A stretch of 5,447 nucleotides of DNA, from assembly GCA_019313765.1 (NCBI GenBank), contig JAFDAP010000151.1, positions 1 through 5,447 on the forward strand, read 5' to 3'. This document shows, one piece after another, positions 1 to 4,955 of the stretch (position 1 is its first letter; each line of letters opens with the position of its first letter). This DNA is from Deltaproteobacteria bacterium. Lineage in GTDB: Bacteria; Desulfobacterota; DSM-4660; Desulfatiglandales; Desulfatiglandaceae. Both the position numbers and the translations under genes were made by a program. Under the pieces are notes generated by a model. It was given only the letters and a program-made list of their open reading frames with translations, had not been told where the DNA came from and ran no database searches.

Positions 1-233
1 TGACCGAAACCCTCGAGGCCATCCGCATGGCCCACAGGGCAGGGTGGAAAACGGTCATCTCCCATCGCTCGGGAGAAACAGAGGATACGTTCATCGCTGA
101 CCTGGCCGTTGCCGCCGGAACAGGCCAGATAAAGACCGGTTCATTGTGTCGTTCGGAAAGGGTTTGCAAGTACAACCAGCTCTTGCGGATTGAGGAGGAG
201 TTAGGCGATTCGGCAGAGTTCGGATGGATGTAA
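1..233 (+). CDS. eno: Enolase (phosphopyruvate hydratase), C-terminal fragment
   Basis: This is the last 77 or so residues of enolase, the glycolytic enzyme that interconverts 2-phosphoglycerate and phosphoenolpyruvate in the cytoplasm. The 5' end lies outside the window; the reading frame enters with a codon starting at base 3. The translated piece holds the family's hallmark C-terminal segments. SHRSGETEDT carries the His-Arg-Ser residues that contact the substrate phosphate. GQIKTGS carries the second active-site lysine. KYNQLLRIEEELG is the near-invariant C-terminal helix. The protein ends in a short tail (GDSAEFGWM) before TAA, as bacterial enolases normally do. No convincing terminator separates it from the PC4-like gene 65 bases downstream, so read-through is possible. 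Identity is clear from the motifs; only the missing N-terminal part is unknown. Confidence 0.97.
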   Translation, partial: TETLEAIRMAHRAGWKTVISHRSGETEDTFIADLAVAAGTGQIKTGSLCRSERVCKYNQLLRIEEELGDSAEFGWM

Positions 234-298
234 TAGTATCGGGAAATGGGAGCGGGCAGGTCAAGCTGCGATATTTTTTAGCAAAAAGGGGATGATAT

Positions 299-553
299 AT
301 GGCGTATGATGCGACAAAGGACCAGGTACTGGCATCCTGGGAAAATGATGAGACAGGTCTGATAATTTCCATCAATCAATACGGGGACGGGGAACCAAAG
401 ATGCAGGTGGGGCCGCGGGCATTCACAAAAAAGGACGGGGCCACATCGACCAGAAAACCTGGCCGGCTTGCCATCGATGATGTTCTCTGGCTGAGCGAAA
501 TAATCGAAGAGGTCAAGGACAAGATGAATGAGTATTTTCTAAAACAAGGTTGA
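299..553 (+). CDS. PC4-like (transcriptional coactivator p15 family) protein
   Basis: This small 84-residue acidic/basic mixed protein resembles bacterial members of the PC4/p15 family, whose fold binds single-stranded DNA as a dimer. Residues 20-40 form alternating beta-strand-like segments (GLIISINQYGDGEPKMQVGPR). After a charged loop (KKDGATSTRK) comes GRLAIDDVLWLSEIIEEV, which fits the family pattern of a glycine-arginine-leucine turn leading into a C-terminal helix. There is no signal peptide or membrane segment, so it should be cytoplasmic. The ATG at 299 is preceded by a purine-rich Shine-Dalgarno stretch (AAAAAGGGG) about 7 bases upstream. It sits 65 bases after enolase and 73 bases before the primase-helicase gene, on the same strand, so it may share transcripts with either. 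The family call rests on pattern recognition and is moderately sure; a DNA-binding role is inferred from the family. Confidence 0.62.
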   Translation: MAYDATKDQVLASWENDETGLIISINQYGDGEPKMQVGPRAFTKKDGATSTRKPGRLAIDDVLWLSEIIEEVKDKMNEYFLKQG

Positions 554-592
554 TATAGCCGCAAAAAGGCACAAAATACGCAAAAATAAAAT

Positions 593-608
593 TGAGCGTC
601 TTCGCTCA
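593..608. other. Small perfect hairpin ahead of primase-helicase gene
   Basis: TGAGCG and CGCTCA form a 6-bp stem around a TCTT loop, ending 18 bases before the GTG start at 627. On the + strand it is followed only by CTTTA, so it is a poor terminator for the PC4-like gene. On the - strand it would be followed by a T-rich run (complement of AAAAATAAAA). It could act as a weak attenuator, or it may be a fragment of an intergenic repeat. Confidence 0.35.
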
Positions 609-626
609 CTTTAGGTACAAGCCATC

Positions 627-2396
627 GTGGATATTACGGACCGAATAAAACGATTCTATCTTGAACACCTTCCAGAGGCAAAAGTAGAAGGGGGCCTTCT
701 CAAGGCACCCTGTCCATTTTGCCCGACCGATGAAGGTGAAAAGCCCGAGACAATGGTCGTATATCTGAAGCCTGAGAGCTTTTTCTTTGGTTATTTCAGG
801 TGCCTGAACAGGTGCATTCAAGGGGGCTTCCACCTGTATTTTGCAAAAATCATGAATATAGACACTCAAAAGGTACCCGGTTTTGATCCTGACCGGGAGG
901 CCTTTGTAAGGGATATTGTTTATCCAACCAAAAGCCTCAATGCCGAGGTCAAGAAATTCGTATCTTTCATGGATGACGAACAATATGCCCATTTCAGGGA
1001 ATTCGGCGTATCCGATGCCGCCGTAGATGAGATGAAGATAGGCTACAACGGGAGATACCTGGTATACCCGTACTTTTTGGAAGACGGAAATTGCTATGCT
1101 GCCCGGTGTATATTGGCTGCACGGGAGGAAGACAATTTCTGGCACGGCGACGAAACGTTTTTTTCAGAGGAATTCCGGGTCTTTAATGTACAGGAGATAG
1201 ACCGGGCAGAAGAGGGTGCCCTGTTCATCACAGAAGGGGAGAACAACCTCCTGACACTTAAAGAATTGGGCTATCCGGCCATCTCTGTCCCTTCTGCAGA
1301 CGATCTGGAAACACTGACCCACGAGCGGTTAGCCTTCATCAATCACCTGTTCTTGATGATGAACAATACCCCTGAGGCAAGGCTGTCAGCTCGATCTTTA
1401 GCCACCAGGCTTGGATTCAAGGTGAGAATTTTAAAATGGCCGGCCCACCTTAACAGGGGTTACGGCCTTTGTCATTTGGCAAGAGAAAAGGGGAAAGGTT
1501 TCAGGACTGCCGTTTCTTCCATGATAAAGACATCAAAATCCTTTTCACCGTTCTCGTCCCCTGAAAAAGAGCAACGCAAATTTTTAGAACTGCTGGAAAG
1601 AGACAAAGGGAAAAAATTACTTGGACTGAGCACGGGTTTTGAGAAGATGGATCACGCGCTAAACGGGATTCGCGGCATTAATATAATGGGCGGTCCGCCC
1701 AAGGCGGGAAAATCCTGTTTCTTTATGCAGCTTTCCACAGAGATGGCAAAAAGGAAAATTCCTGTTATCTACTATGATTTTGAAAATGGACGGCAGAAGA
1801 TCTATGCGCGGACCCTTTGTCGCTTGAGCAGGCTTTCCGAAGAAGAGATCAGGCTGCAAGACCTGGATGAAGAGGCATCAGCCAGGCTCAAGAAGGCTTA
1901 TTCGGATTTCGAGGACATGCTTCCCTATTTTCGGGTCGTTACGGACAGAAAACTAAACCCCGATATCATGAGGCGGCAGATCGATTTCCTCAAGCACGAA
2001 ACGCGCACGGATAACACCCTTGTGGTCCTTGACAGCCTCCATAAGCTCCCCTTTAAAGACCTTTCCGAGCGAAGGACCGGCATTGATGCATGGCTCCGTG
2101 AAATGGAAGCCATCCGAGATGAACAGAATGTTACTTTTCTTGTCATCTCCGAATTGTCGCGAGAAGACGGGCATTACAGTGGAAAGCCCGACCTTGCCTC
2201 ATTCAAAGAGTCCGGTGATATTGAATATAGTGCAGACAATGCCATGATTCTCCTGCCGGATTGGGACCCCCTGGATTCCATTTCTCCGGAAGAGAGAAAA
2301 AGCACCCTTTGGACCGTGGCAAGCAGGGAAAGCAGCCCCGGCAAGGTTGCAGAATATCTCCTGGATTTCCCTTTCTTGGGATTCAGGGAGATGTGA
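627..2396 (+). CDS. Primase-helicase-like protein: zinc ribbon, degenerate TOPRIM, DnaB-like ATPase
   Basis: The 589-residue protein has the domain order of phage T7-type primase-helicases. A zinc ribbon spans residues 29-63 (C29, C32, C59, C63, then GG). A TOPRIM-like domain lies at about 195-270: ITEGEN holds E203, but the usual D-x-D strand reads LFLMMNNTPEA. A RecA/DnaB-like ATPase runs from about 330 to the end. It has Walker A GGPPKAGKS at 355-363, the DFENG segment with E386 where DnaB has its SLEM glutamate, Walker B TLVVLDS with D469, and VISELSRE, matching the DnaB SQL strand but with Glu for Gln. SRESSPGKV (566-574) is the likely arginine-finger/lysine loop. The family unwinds DNA as a hexameric ring; primer synthesis is doubtful here without the Asp pair. 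GTG at 627 is the first start after an in-frame TAG at 612, and only a weak AGG precedes it. It could be a prophage or element remnant, or a resident repair/replication helicase. Confidence 0.85.
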   Translation: MDITDRIKRFYLEHLPEAKVEGGLLKAPCPFCPTDEGEKPETMVVYLKPESFFFGYFRCLNRCIQGGFHLYFAKIMNIDTQKVPGFDPDREAFVRDIVYPTKSLNAEVKKFVSFMDDEQYAHFREFGVSDAAVDEMKIGYNGRYLVYPYFLEDGNCYAARCILAAREEDNFWHGDETFFSEEFRVFNVQEIDRAEEGALFITEGENNLLTLKELGYPAISVPSADDLETLTHERLAFINHLFLMMNNTPEARLSARSLATRLGFKVRILKWPAHLNRGYGLCHLAREKGKGFRTAVSSMIKTSKSFSPFSSPEKEQRKFLELLERDKGKKLLGLSTGFEKMDHALNGIRGINIMGGPPKAGKSCFFMQLSTEMAKRKIPVIYYDFENGRQKIYARTLCRLSRLSEEEIRLQDLDEEASARLKKAYSDFEDMLPYFRVVTDRKLNPDIMRRQIDFLKHETRTDNTLVVLDSLHKLPFKDLSERRTGIDAWLREMEAIRDEQNVTFLVISELSREDGHYSGKPDLASFKESGDIEYSADNAMILLPDWDPLDSISPEERKSTLWTVASRESSPGKVAEYLLDFPFLGFREM

Positions 2397-2432
2397 CCCC
2401 AATCTGTCTCATACCATATATTGTATTTTTCC

Positions 2433-2461
2433 TTGACACCTACCTCAACAAATTGTACAAA
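2433..2461 (+). promoter_or_regulatory. Candidate sigma-70 promoter
   Basis: A perfect -35 box, TTGACA (2433-2438), is followed by a 17-base spacer and TACAAA (2456-2461), a 4/6 match to the -10 consensus. A perfect TATAAT also occurs at 2466-2471 but is 27 bases from this -35. Transcription would start near 2468 and could serve the deacetylase gene at 2804, or a short RNA ending at the hairpin at 2553-2577. Confidence 0.5.
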
Positions 2462-2536
2462 GTCATATAATTGTCGGTTTTTCTAATGGCGACTGTTACA
2501 GCCGCTCTACGCTTTCATTATTGATAACCCCCACCC

Positions 2537-2577
2537 TCCCGCTTTGCGGGATTGATGGACTTTTTACGAGTCCATCA
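2537..2577. repeat. Half-copy of the palindromic repeat seen at 3611-3742
   Basis: This stretch has CCCGC-TTT-GCGGG (2538-2550), then a short link, then GACTTTTTACGAGTCCATCA (2558-2577). The last 20 bases match 17 of 20 with the right end of the downstream element (3725-3744). There too the end follows a GC-rich hairpin with a pyrimidine loop. The order and strand agree, so it looks like the right half of a diverged family member. No matching left half is visible upstream. Confidence 0.5.
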
Positions 2578-2580
2578 TTA
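2553..2580 (+). terminator. Terminator-like hairpin
   Basis: TGATGGAC (2553-2560) and GTCCATCA (2570-2577) make a perfect 8-bp stem with a 9-base loop (TTTTTACGA), followed by TTATTA. The trailing T-run is short, so termination efficiency is uncertain. Together with the 13-base CCCGC/GCGGG hairpin just before it, it could end transcription of the primase-helicase gene or of a short RNA from the promoter at 2433. Confidence 0.4.
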
Positions 2581-2599
2581 TTAGACATCATCACATTTA

Positions 2600-2741
2600 G
2601 AGACCTTTGAAAAATGTTTAATTTTGTTCAAGGTCAAGGAAGGCGAAAATTTTAACCACAGGAATACATCGAGGATTTCGAGGATTAAAATTTGAGTCTG
2701 ACGCAGAAATTGGGAAAAAGTGGACGTTTTGCAAAGGTCTC
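2600..2741. mobile_element. Miniature inverted-repeat element (MITE) with 5-bp target duplication
   Basis: The ends are perfect 10-bp inverted repeats, GAGACCTTTG (2600-2609) and CAAAGGTCTC (2732-2741). The similarity continues inward to about 20 matches in the first 25 bases. The element is flanked on both sides by the direct repeat ATTTA (2595-2599 and 2742-2746), a classic 5-bp target-site duplication. The 142-bp interior has no coding capacity. It contains an inverted pair AAATTTTAA/TTAAAATTT (2647-2655, 2685-2693) and GAGGATT twice at a 9-base period (2671-2686). It presumably depends on a transposase encoded elsewhere; the insertion-sequence family was not identified. It lies between the promoter at 2433 and the deacetylase start. 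Confidence 0.75.
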
Positions 2742-2803
2742 ATTTATTCAGGGCCGTTGATCATGAAAGGTAACCCGTTGCAGGGAAAAGGGAAGCCGGA
2801 TAA

Positions 2804-3586
2804 ATGAACAGAAGGGACTTTTTATTAAAAAGCACCTCTTGCTTAGCGGGAAGCCTTTTCGGGCTGAACGCTTTTTCAAAGGCCCTTGCCTTTGGGGAAC
2901 AAAAAAGCAATTCCTTTTGCAAACCGCGCATCGCCCTGATAATCGATGACATCGGATTCAGTTTTTCCCGCACAAGACTATTCCTGGACCTGAAAGTCCC
3001 CATTACCTTTTCCATCCTGCCCCGGCTTGAACATTCTCATGATCTGGCATATGAGATCCATGGAAAAGGGCATGAAGTCATGCTGCACCAGCCCATGGAG
3101 CCTTTAAGCTCTGATATAGATCCAGGCCCCGGCGCACTTTATGTGGGATATGGGGCCATGAGAATCGCCAACATTATGGAGGAGAATATCAGGAACGTGC
3201 CTTTTGCTGCAGGTGTCAACAACCATATGGGTTCAAGGTTCACTGAATGCCCCAGGGAAATCAAAGAGGCCCTGAAAGCCGTGCGGAAAAAAGACCTCTT
3301 TTTCGTTGACAGCCTTACGTCAAGCCGTTCCATGGGCTATAAGACTGCCAGAGGCCTTCACATGCCCGCTGCCTGCCGCAACATCTTCCTTGACAATGTC
3401 CCTAATGAATCAGATATCCTTGTTCAACTCACTAAGCTCAAAAGGCATGCCCAAAAACACGGGCGCGCCATAGGGATCGGCCACCCCTTCCCAAAAACGG
3501 CCGCGGCAATCGGACACTTTTTAAAAGATATCAAGGCTTCCGGCATTTCCCTGGTACATGTCTCCAAAATTCTGAAAAGGGCTTAA
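2804..3586 (+). CDS. Divergent polysaccharide deacetylase (YibQ/DUF610 family) with Tat-like signal
   Basis: This 260-residue protein belongs to the divergent polysaccharide deacetylase family (Polysacc_deac_2, E. coli YibQ-like), a NodB-related barrel. The family motifs are present in order: ALIIDDIG with D48/D49, MLHQPMEP with H95, VNNHMGS with H141, FFVDSLTSSRS with D169, and IGIGHPFP with H227. These are the expected metal and catalytic positions. The actual substrate of the family is not settled; a cell-envelope glycan is usual speculation. The N-terminus MNRRDFLLKS fits the twin-arginine consensus, followed by a hydrophobic stretch and a likely cleavage after SKALA (about residue 29), so export to the periplasm by Tat is inferred. 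ATG 2804 is preceded by a GGGAAAAGGGAAG purine tract. It lies 62 bases past the MITE and 17 bases before a repeat direct copy, with no operon partner close by. Confidence 0.88.
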   Translation: MNRRDFLLKSTSCLAGSLFGLNAFSKALAFGEQKSNSFCKPRIALIIDDIGFSFSRTRLFLDLKVPITFSILPRLEHSHDLAYEIHGKGHEVMLHQPMEPLSSDIDPGPGALYVGYGAMRIANIMEENIRNVPFAAGVNNHMGSRFTECPREIKEALKAVRKKDLFFVDSLTSSRSMGYKTARGLHMPAACRNIFLDNVPNESDILVQLTKLKRHAQKHGRAIGIGHPFPKTAAAIGHFLKDIKASGISLVHVSKILKRA

Positions 3587-3610
3587 ACCTGGTACATCCG
3601 ATCCAACAAT

Positions 3611-3742
3611 GACAAACTCGTAAAAAGTCAGAAAGCACCCGTTTTCGTCATTCCGGCGAAAGCCGGAATCCAGGCTTTTCAACGGCTTATCGCTAACCTG
3701 GACCCCGGCTTTCGCCGGGGTGACGACTTTTTGCGAGATCAT
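3611..3742. mobile_element. Palindromic miniature element with 7-bp flanking direct repeat
   Basis: The outer arms CTCGTAAAAAGTC (3617-3629) and GACTTTTTGCGAG (3725-3737) are inverted repeats with one mismatch. The inner arms, 29 bases each (3646-3674 and 3697-3725), are inverted copies of each other with three mismatches. Each inner arm folds by itself: ATTCCGGC-GAAA-GCCGGAAT (3650-3669) and CCCCGGC-TTTC-GCCGGGG (3703-3720). CAACAAT lies directly at both borders (3604-3610, 3743-3749) and may be the target duplication. There is no coding capacity. The core resembles GTCATTCC...GGAATCC intergenic repeats common in proteobacteria (recalled, not searched). Its hairpins could also terminate transcription from either side. 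Confidence 0.72.
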
Positions 3743-3767
3743 CAACAATTGTAGTTATCAAATCATG

Positions 3768-3796
3768 TTGACAAACAACAATAAATAGACTAGTCT
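3768..3796 (+). promoter_or_regulatory. Candidate distal promoter of the toxin-antitoxin operon
   Basis: A perfect TTGACA (3768-3773) stands 17 bases from TAGTCT (3791-3796), which keeps the three most important -10 bases (TA...T). A transcript from here would have a leader of roughly 230 bases before the antitoxin start at 4034, long for this kind of operon. Confidence 0.45.
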
Positions 3797-3802
3797 GACT
3801 AG
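3787..3802. promoter_or_regulatory. Candidate operator for antitoxin autoregulation
   Basis: The 10-bp perfect palindrome AGACTAGTCT (3787-3796) overlaps the putative -10 box. GACTAG recurs at 3797-3802, nine bases after the first copy at 3788. Phd/YefM antitoxins typically repress their own promoter through short palindromes placed like this, so binding is inferred from position and symmetry only. Confidence 0.42.
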
Positions 3803-4033
3803 GAAGCTGCCCGAAAATGGCTTCGTCTCGAGATCGAGCAAAAATTTCGAGGGCAAGTCGAAGCTCCCGAACTTTTTGATCGGGGCGGCAAGCCCAAAAC
3901 GACCGGGGACGTAGTCATAGACTACGTTGAGGATATTTTGAGTTTGCCAACGCAGACCCTTATACATCCGGTAGTAGAAGAAGCCTATTCTCGGACAGTC
4001 TCCTATGCTATAAATGGTAAGAAGGGGGTCATT
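3803..4033 (+). other. Long structured leader upstream of the antitoxin, no supported gene
   Basis: About 230 bases with no convincing coding sequence. One frame is open from a TTG at 3938 into the antitoxin, but the added residues do not look like the family. There is a perfect hairpin, ACGTAGTC-ATA-GACTACGT (3909-3927). Smaller dyads are CTCGA/TCGAG (3827-3838) and GCTTCG/CGAAGC (3820-3864). The stretch looks like inserted repeat sequence between a distal promoter and the operon, or like a structured 5' untranslated region. Confidence 0.4.
4006..4014 (+). promoter_or_regulatory. Candidate extended -10 promoter next to the antitoxin
   Basis: TGCTATAAA combines the extended -10 dinucleotide TG with a 5/6 -10 box TATAAA. 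No good -35 lies 16-18 bases upstream. A start near 4021 would give a very short leader, just covering the ribosome-binding site of the gene at 4034. This is an alternative to the distal promoter at 3768. Confidence 0.35.
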
Positions 4034-4285
4034 ATGGAGAAAATATGGAAATTACAAGATGCCAAAGCCCAGTTTAGCAAAATAGTTAACGACGCATTAA
4101 AGAATGGACCACAGTATGTCACTCGCAGAGGGACTAAGGCCGTAGTTGTTGTATCTGTTCAGGAATATGAAGAATTACTTTCAGATAAACCAAGCTTTAA
4201 GGAATTCCTGTTGAGTTGTCCTAAAATGGATCAGGATTTTGAATTTGAGCGTCAACAAGACTTTCCAAGGAGCATAGAACTGTGA
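4034..4285 (+). CDS. Phd/YefM-family antitoxin
   Basis: An 83-residue antitoxin of the Phd/YefM type. The N-terminal 50 residues carry the family pattern: WKLQDAKAQFSKIVNDAL, an alpha-helical segment, then GPQYVTRRGTKAVVVVSVQEYEELL, the beta hairpin and following helix of the DNA-binding dimer. The C-terminal third (SFKEFLLSCP onward, rich in D, E, F and Q) is the likely flexible toxin-neutralising tail. ATG 4034 is chosen because GAAGGGGG (4021-4028) forms a strong Shine-Dalgarno site about 6 bases before it, and the family starts here. A longer in-frame version from TTG 3938 adds unrelated residues. The stop overlaps the toxin start in GTGA (4282-4285), so translation is coupled. The family usually represses its own operon, and the complex binds more tightly when toxin is present. 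Base use is AT-richer than in the genes to the left, in line with horizontal transfer. Confidence 0.88.
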   Translation: MEKIWKLQDAKAQFSKIVNDALKNGPQYVTRRGTKAVVVVSVQEYEELLSDKPSFKEFLLSCPKMDQDFEFERQQDFPRSIEL

Positions 4286-4707
4286 AGTATATATTGGACA
4301 CTTGTGTCATCTCAGAGTTAGTCAAGCCTGTGCCCAACCCCAAAGTGGTTGAGTGGTTGAAGCAAATACCTTCAGAGGCATTATTTTTATGCGTCATTAC
4401 GATTGGTGAGATTCACAAAGGATTAACCAAATTACCAGATTCAAAAAAGAAGGAAGAGTTGACGCATTGGGTAAATACTCTTTTAGATGAATACAAAGAA
4501 AAAATGATTCCTATCGATCTGAAGGTTGCTGAAAATTGGGGGATAATCCAAGGTAAAGCGGAAAAAGCAGGAACTCCAATGTCATCTATTGATAGTCTGA
4601 TTGCTGCGGCGAGTTATACATATAATTTGACACTTGTGACGAGAAATGAGAAGGATTTTACTCCTGGTAATATTCCAGTTATTAATCCATGGAAAAAGGG
4701 GGCATAA
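4282..4707 (+). CDS. vapC: PIN-domain toxin (VapC/FitB-like ribonuclease)
   Basis: A complete 141-residue PIN-domain protein, the toxin partner of the overlapping antitoxin. The acidic metal-binding residues are all visible: D6 in YILDTCVISE, E43 in ITIGEIHKG, D104 in SIDSLIAAAS, and D125 with N122 in VTRNEKDF. These positions match the Mg2+-dependent endoribonuclease site of VapC-type toxins, which cut specific tRNA or rRNA sites and stop translation. Subfamily features (LDTCVISEL, GEIHKGL, AGTPMSSIDSLIAA, NPW near the C-terminus) are closest to FitB-like members. The start is GTG at 4282, overlapping the antitoxin stop by 4 bases, the usual arrangement for coupled expression. The antitoxin is Phd/YefM rather than a ribbon-helix-helix or AbrB type; such mixed pairings are known. 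No frame damage is seen, so it is probably functional. The RNA target cannot be read from sequence. Confidence 0.93.
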   Translation: MKYILDTCVISELVKPVPNPKVVEWLKQIPSEALFLCVITIGEIHKGLTKLPDSKKKEELTHWVNTLLDEYKEKMIPIDLKVAENWGIIQGKAEKAGTPMSSIDSLIAAASYTYNLTLVTRNEKDFTPGNIPVINPWKKGA

Positions 4708-4734
4708 AAAGAGGGACGCTTGAAGTAGTCAAAA

Positions 4735-4830
4735 ATTTTAGAGATACCGGATTGAACGCCCATAGCAGGCGTGAAGCGGCTCAGTTCAACCCCGTTGCGG
4801 TGGGATATCCGGAATTTCGCTACGCTCAAC
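4735..4830. repeat. Repeat-like dyad-rich spacer, no gene
   Basis: This stretch, richer in GC than the genes around it, has nested inverted pairs: TTGAAC (4752-4757) with GTTCAA (4784-4789), enclosing ACGCC-catagca-GGCGT (4756-4772). A CCG-TTG-CGG mini-hairpin follows (4793-4801), then a GGATATCCGGAATTTCGCTACGCTC tail. An open frame on the - strand exists, but nothing in it looks like a protein family. It resembles an intergenic repeat or the remains of one; no matching copy lies in this window. Confidence 0.35.
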
Positions 4831-4862
4831 TCAGGTTACAATCTTAAACGTTATATGGCGGA

Positions 4863-4892
4863 ATTGTAATATCTTCCAATTTATATTGCAAT
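4863..4892. promoter_or_regulatory. Inverted-repeat candidate operator upstream of the nuclease-like gene
   Basis: ATTGTAATAT (4863-4872) and ATATTGCAAT (4883-4892) are inverted repeats matching at 9 of 10 positions, separated by 10 bases, so the half-sites are two helical turns apart. A second dyad, ATAAC-gcact-GTTAT (4891-4905), abuts it and runs into a TATAAC (4903-4908) that could be a -10 box, without a well-spaced -35. Control of the gene at 4956 is inferred from position. Confidence 0.33.
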
Positions 4893-4955
4893 AACGCACT
4901 GTTATAACACTGTATTTAGGTAGCCTAATTAAATGGTTCTGCGTGAGGTAATGAA

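Noticed and set aside
606..1145. 179-residue frame antisense to the primase-helicase
   Set aside because: It lies fully opposite a gene with clear zinc-ribbon and TOPRIM-like motifs, so it is a codon-bias shadow.
2411..2430. ATAC...GTAT stem followed by T-run after the primase-helicase stop
   Set aside because: A 4-bp AT-rich stem with an 8-base loop is too weak to call a terminator.
2763..2807. 14-codon frame ending in ATGA overlap with the deacetylase start
   Set aside because: It would be a neat translationally coupled leader peptide, but there is no Shine-Dalgarno site before 2763 and a 14-codon frame with a chance overlap is weak evidence.
3758..3967. Open frame on the - strand over the antitoxin leader
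   Set aside because: It overlaps promoter, operator and hairpin sequences, and its translation looks like read-through of repeat DNA; no domain was recognised.
3938..4033. N-terminal extension of the antitoxin from TTG 3938
   Set aside because: The 32 extra residues do not resemble the Phd/YefM family, no ribosome-binding site precedes the TTG, and ATG 4034 has a strong one.
4614..4829. Open frame on the - strand overlapping the toxin end and repeat spacer
   Set aside because: It is antisense to a confident PIN-domain gene and covers dyad-rich spacer; there is no family resemblance.
4830..4860. Integron attC-like site around AAACGTTATATGG
   Set aside because: The core does not satisfy GTTRRRY and no matching inverse core with paired L/R boxes was found.
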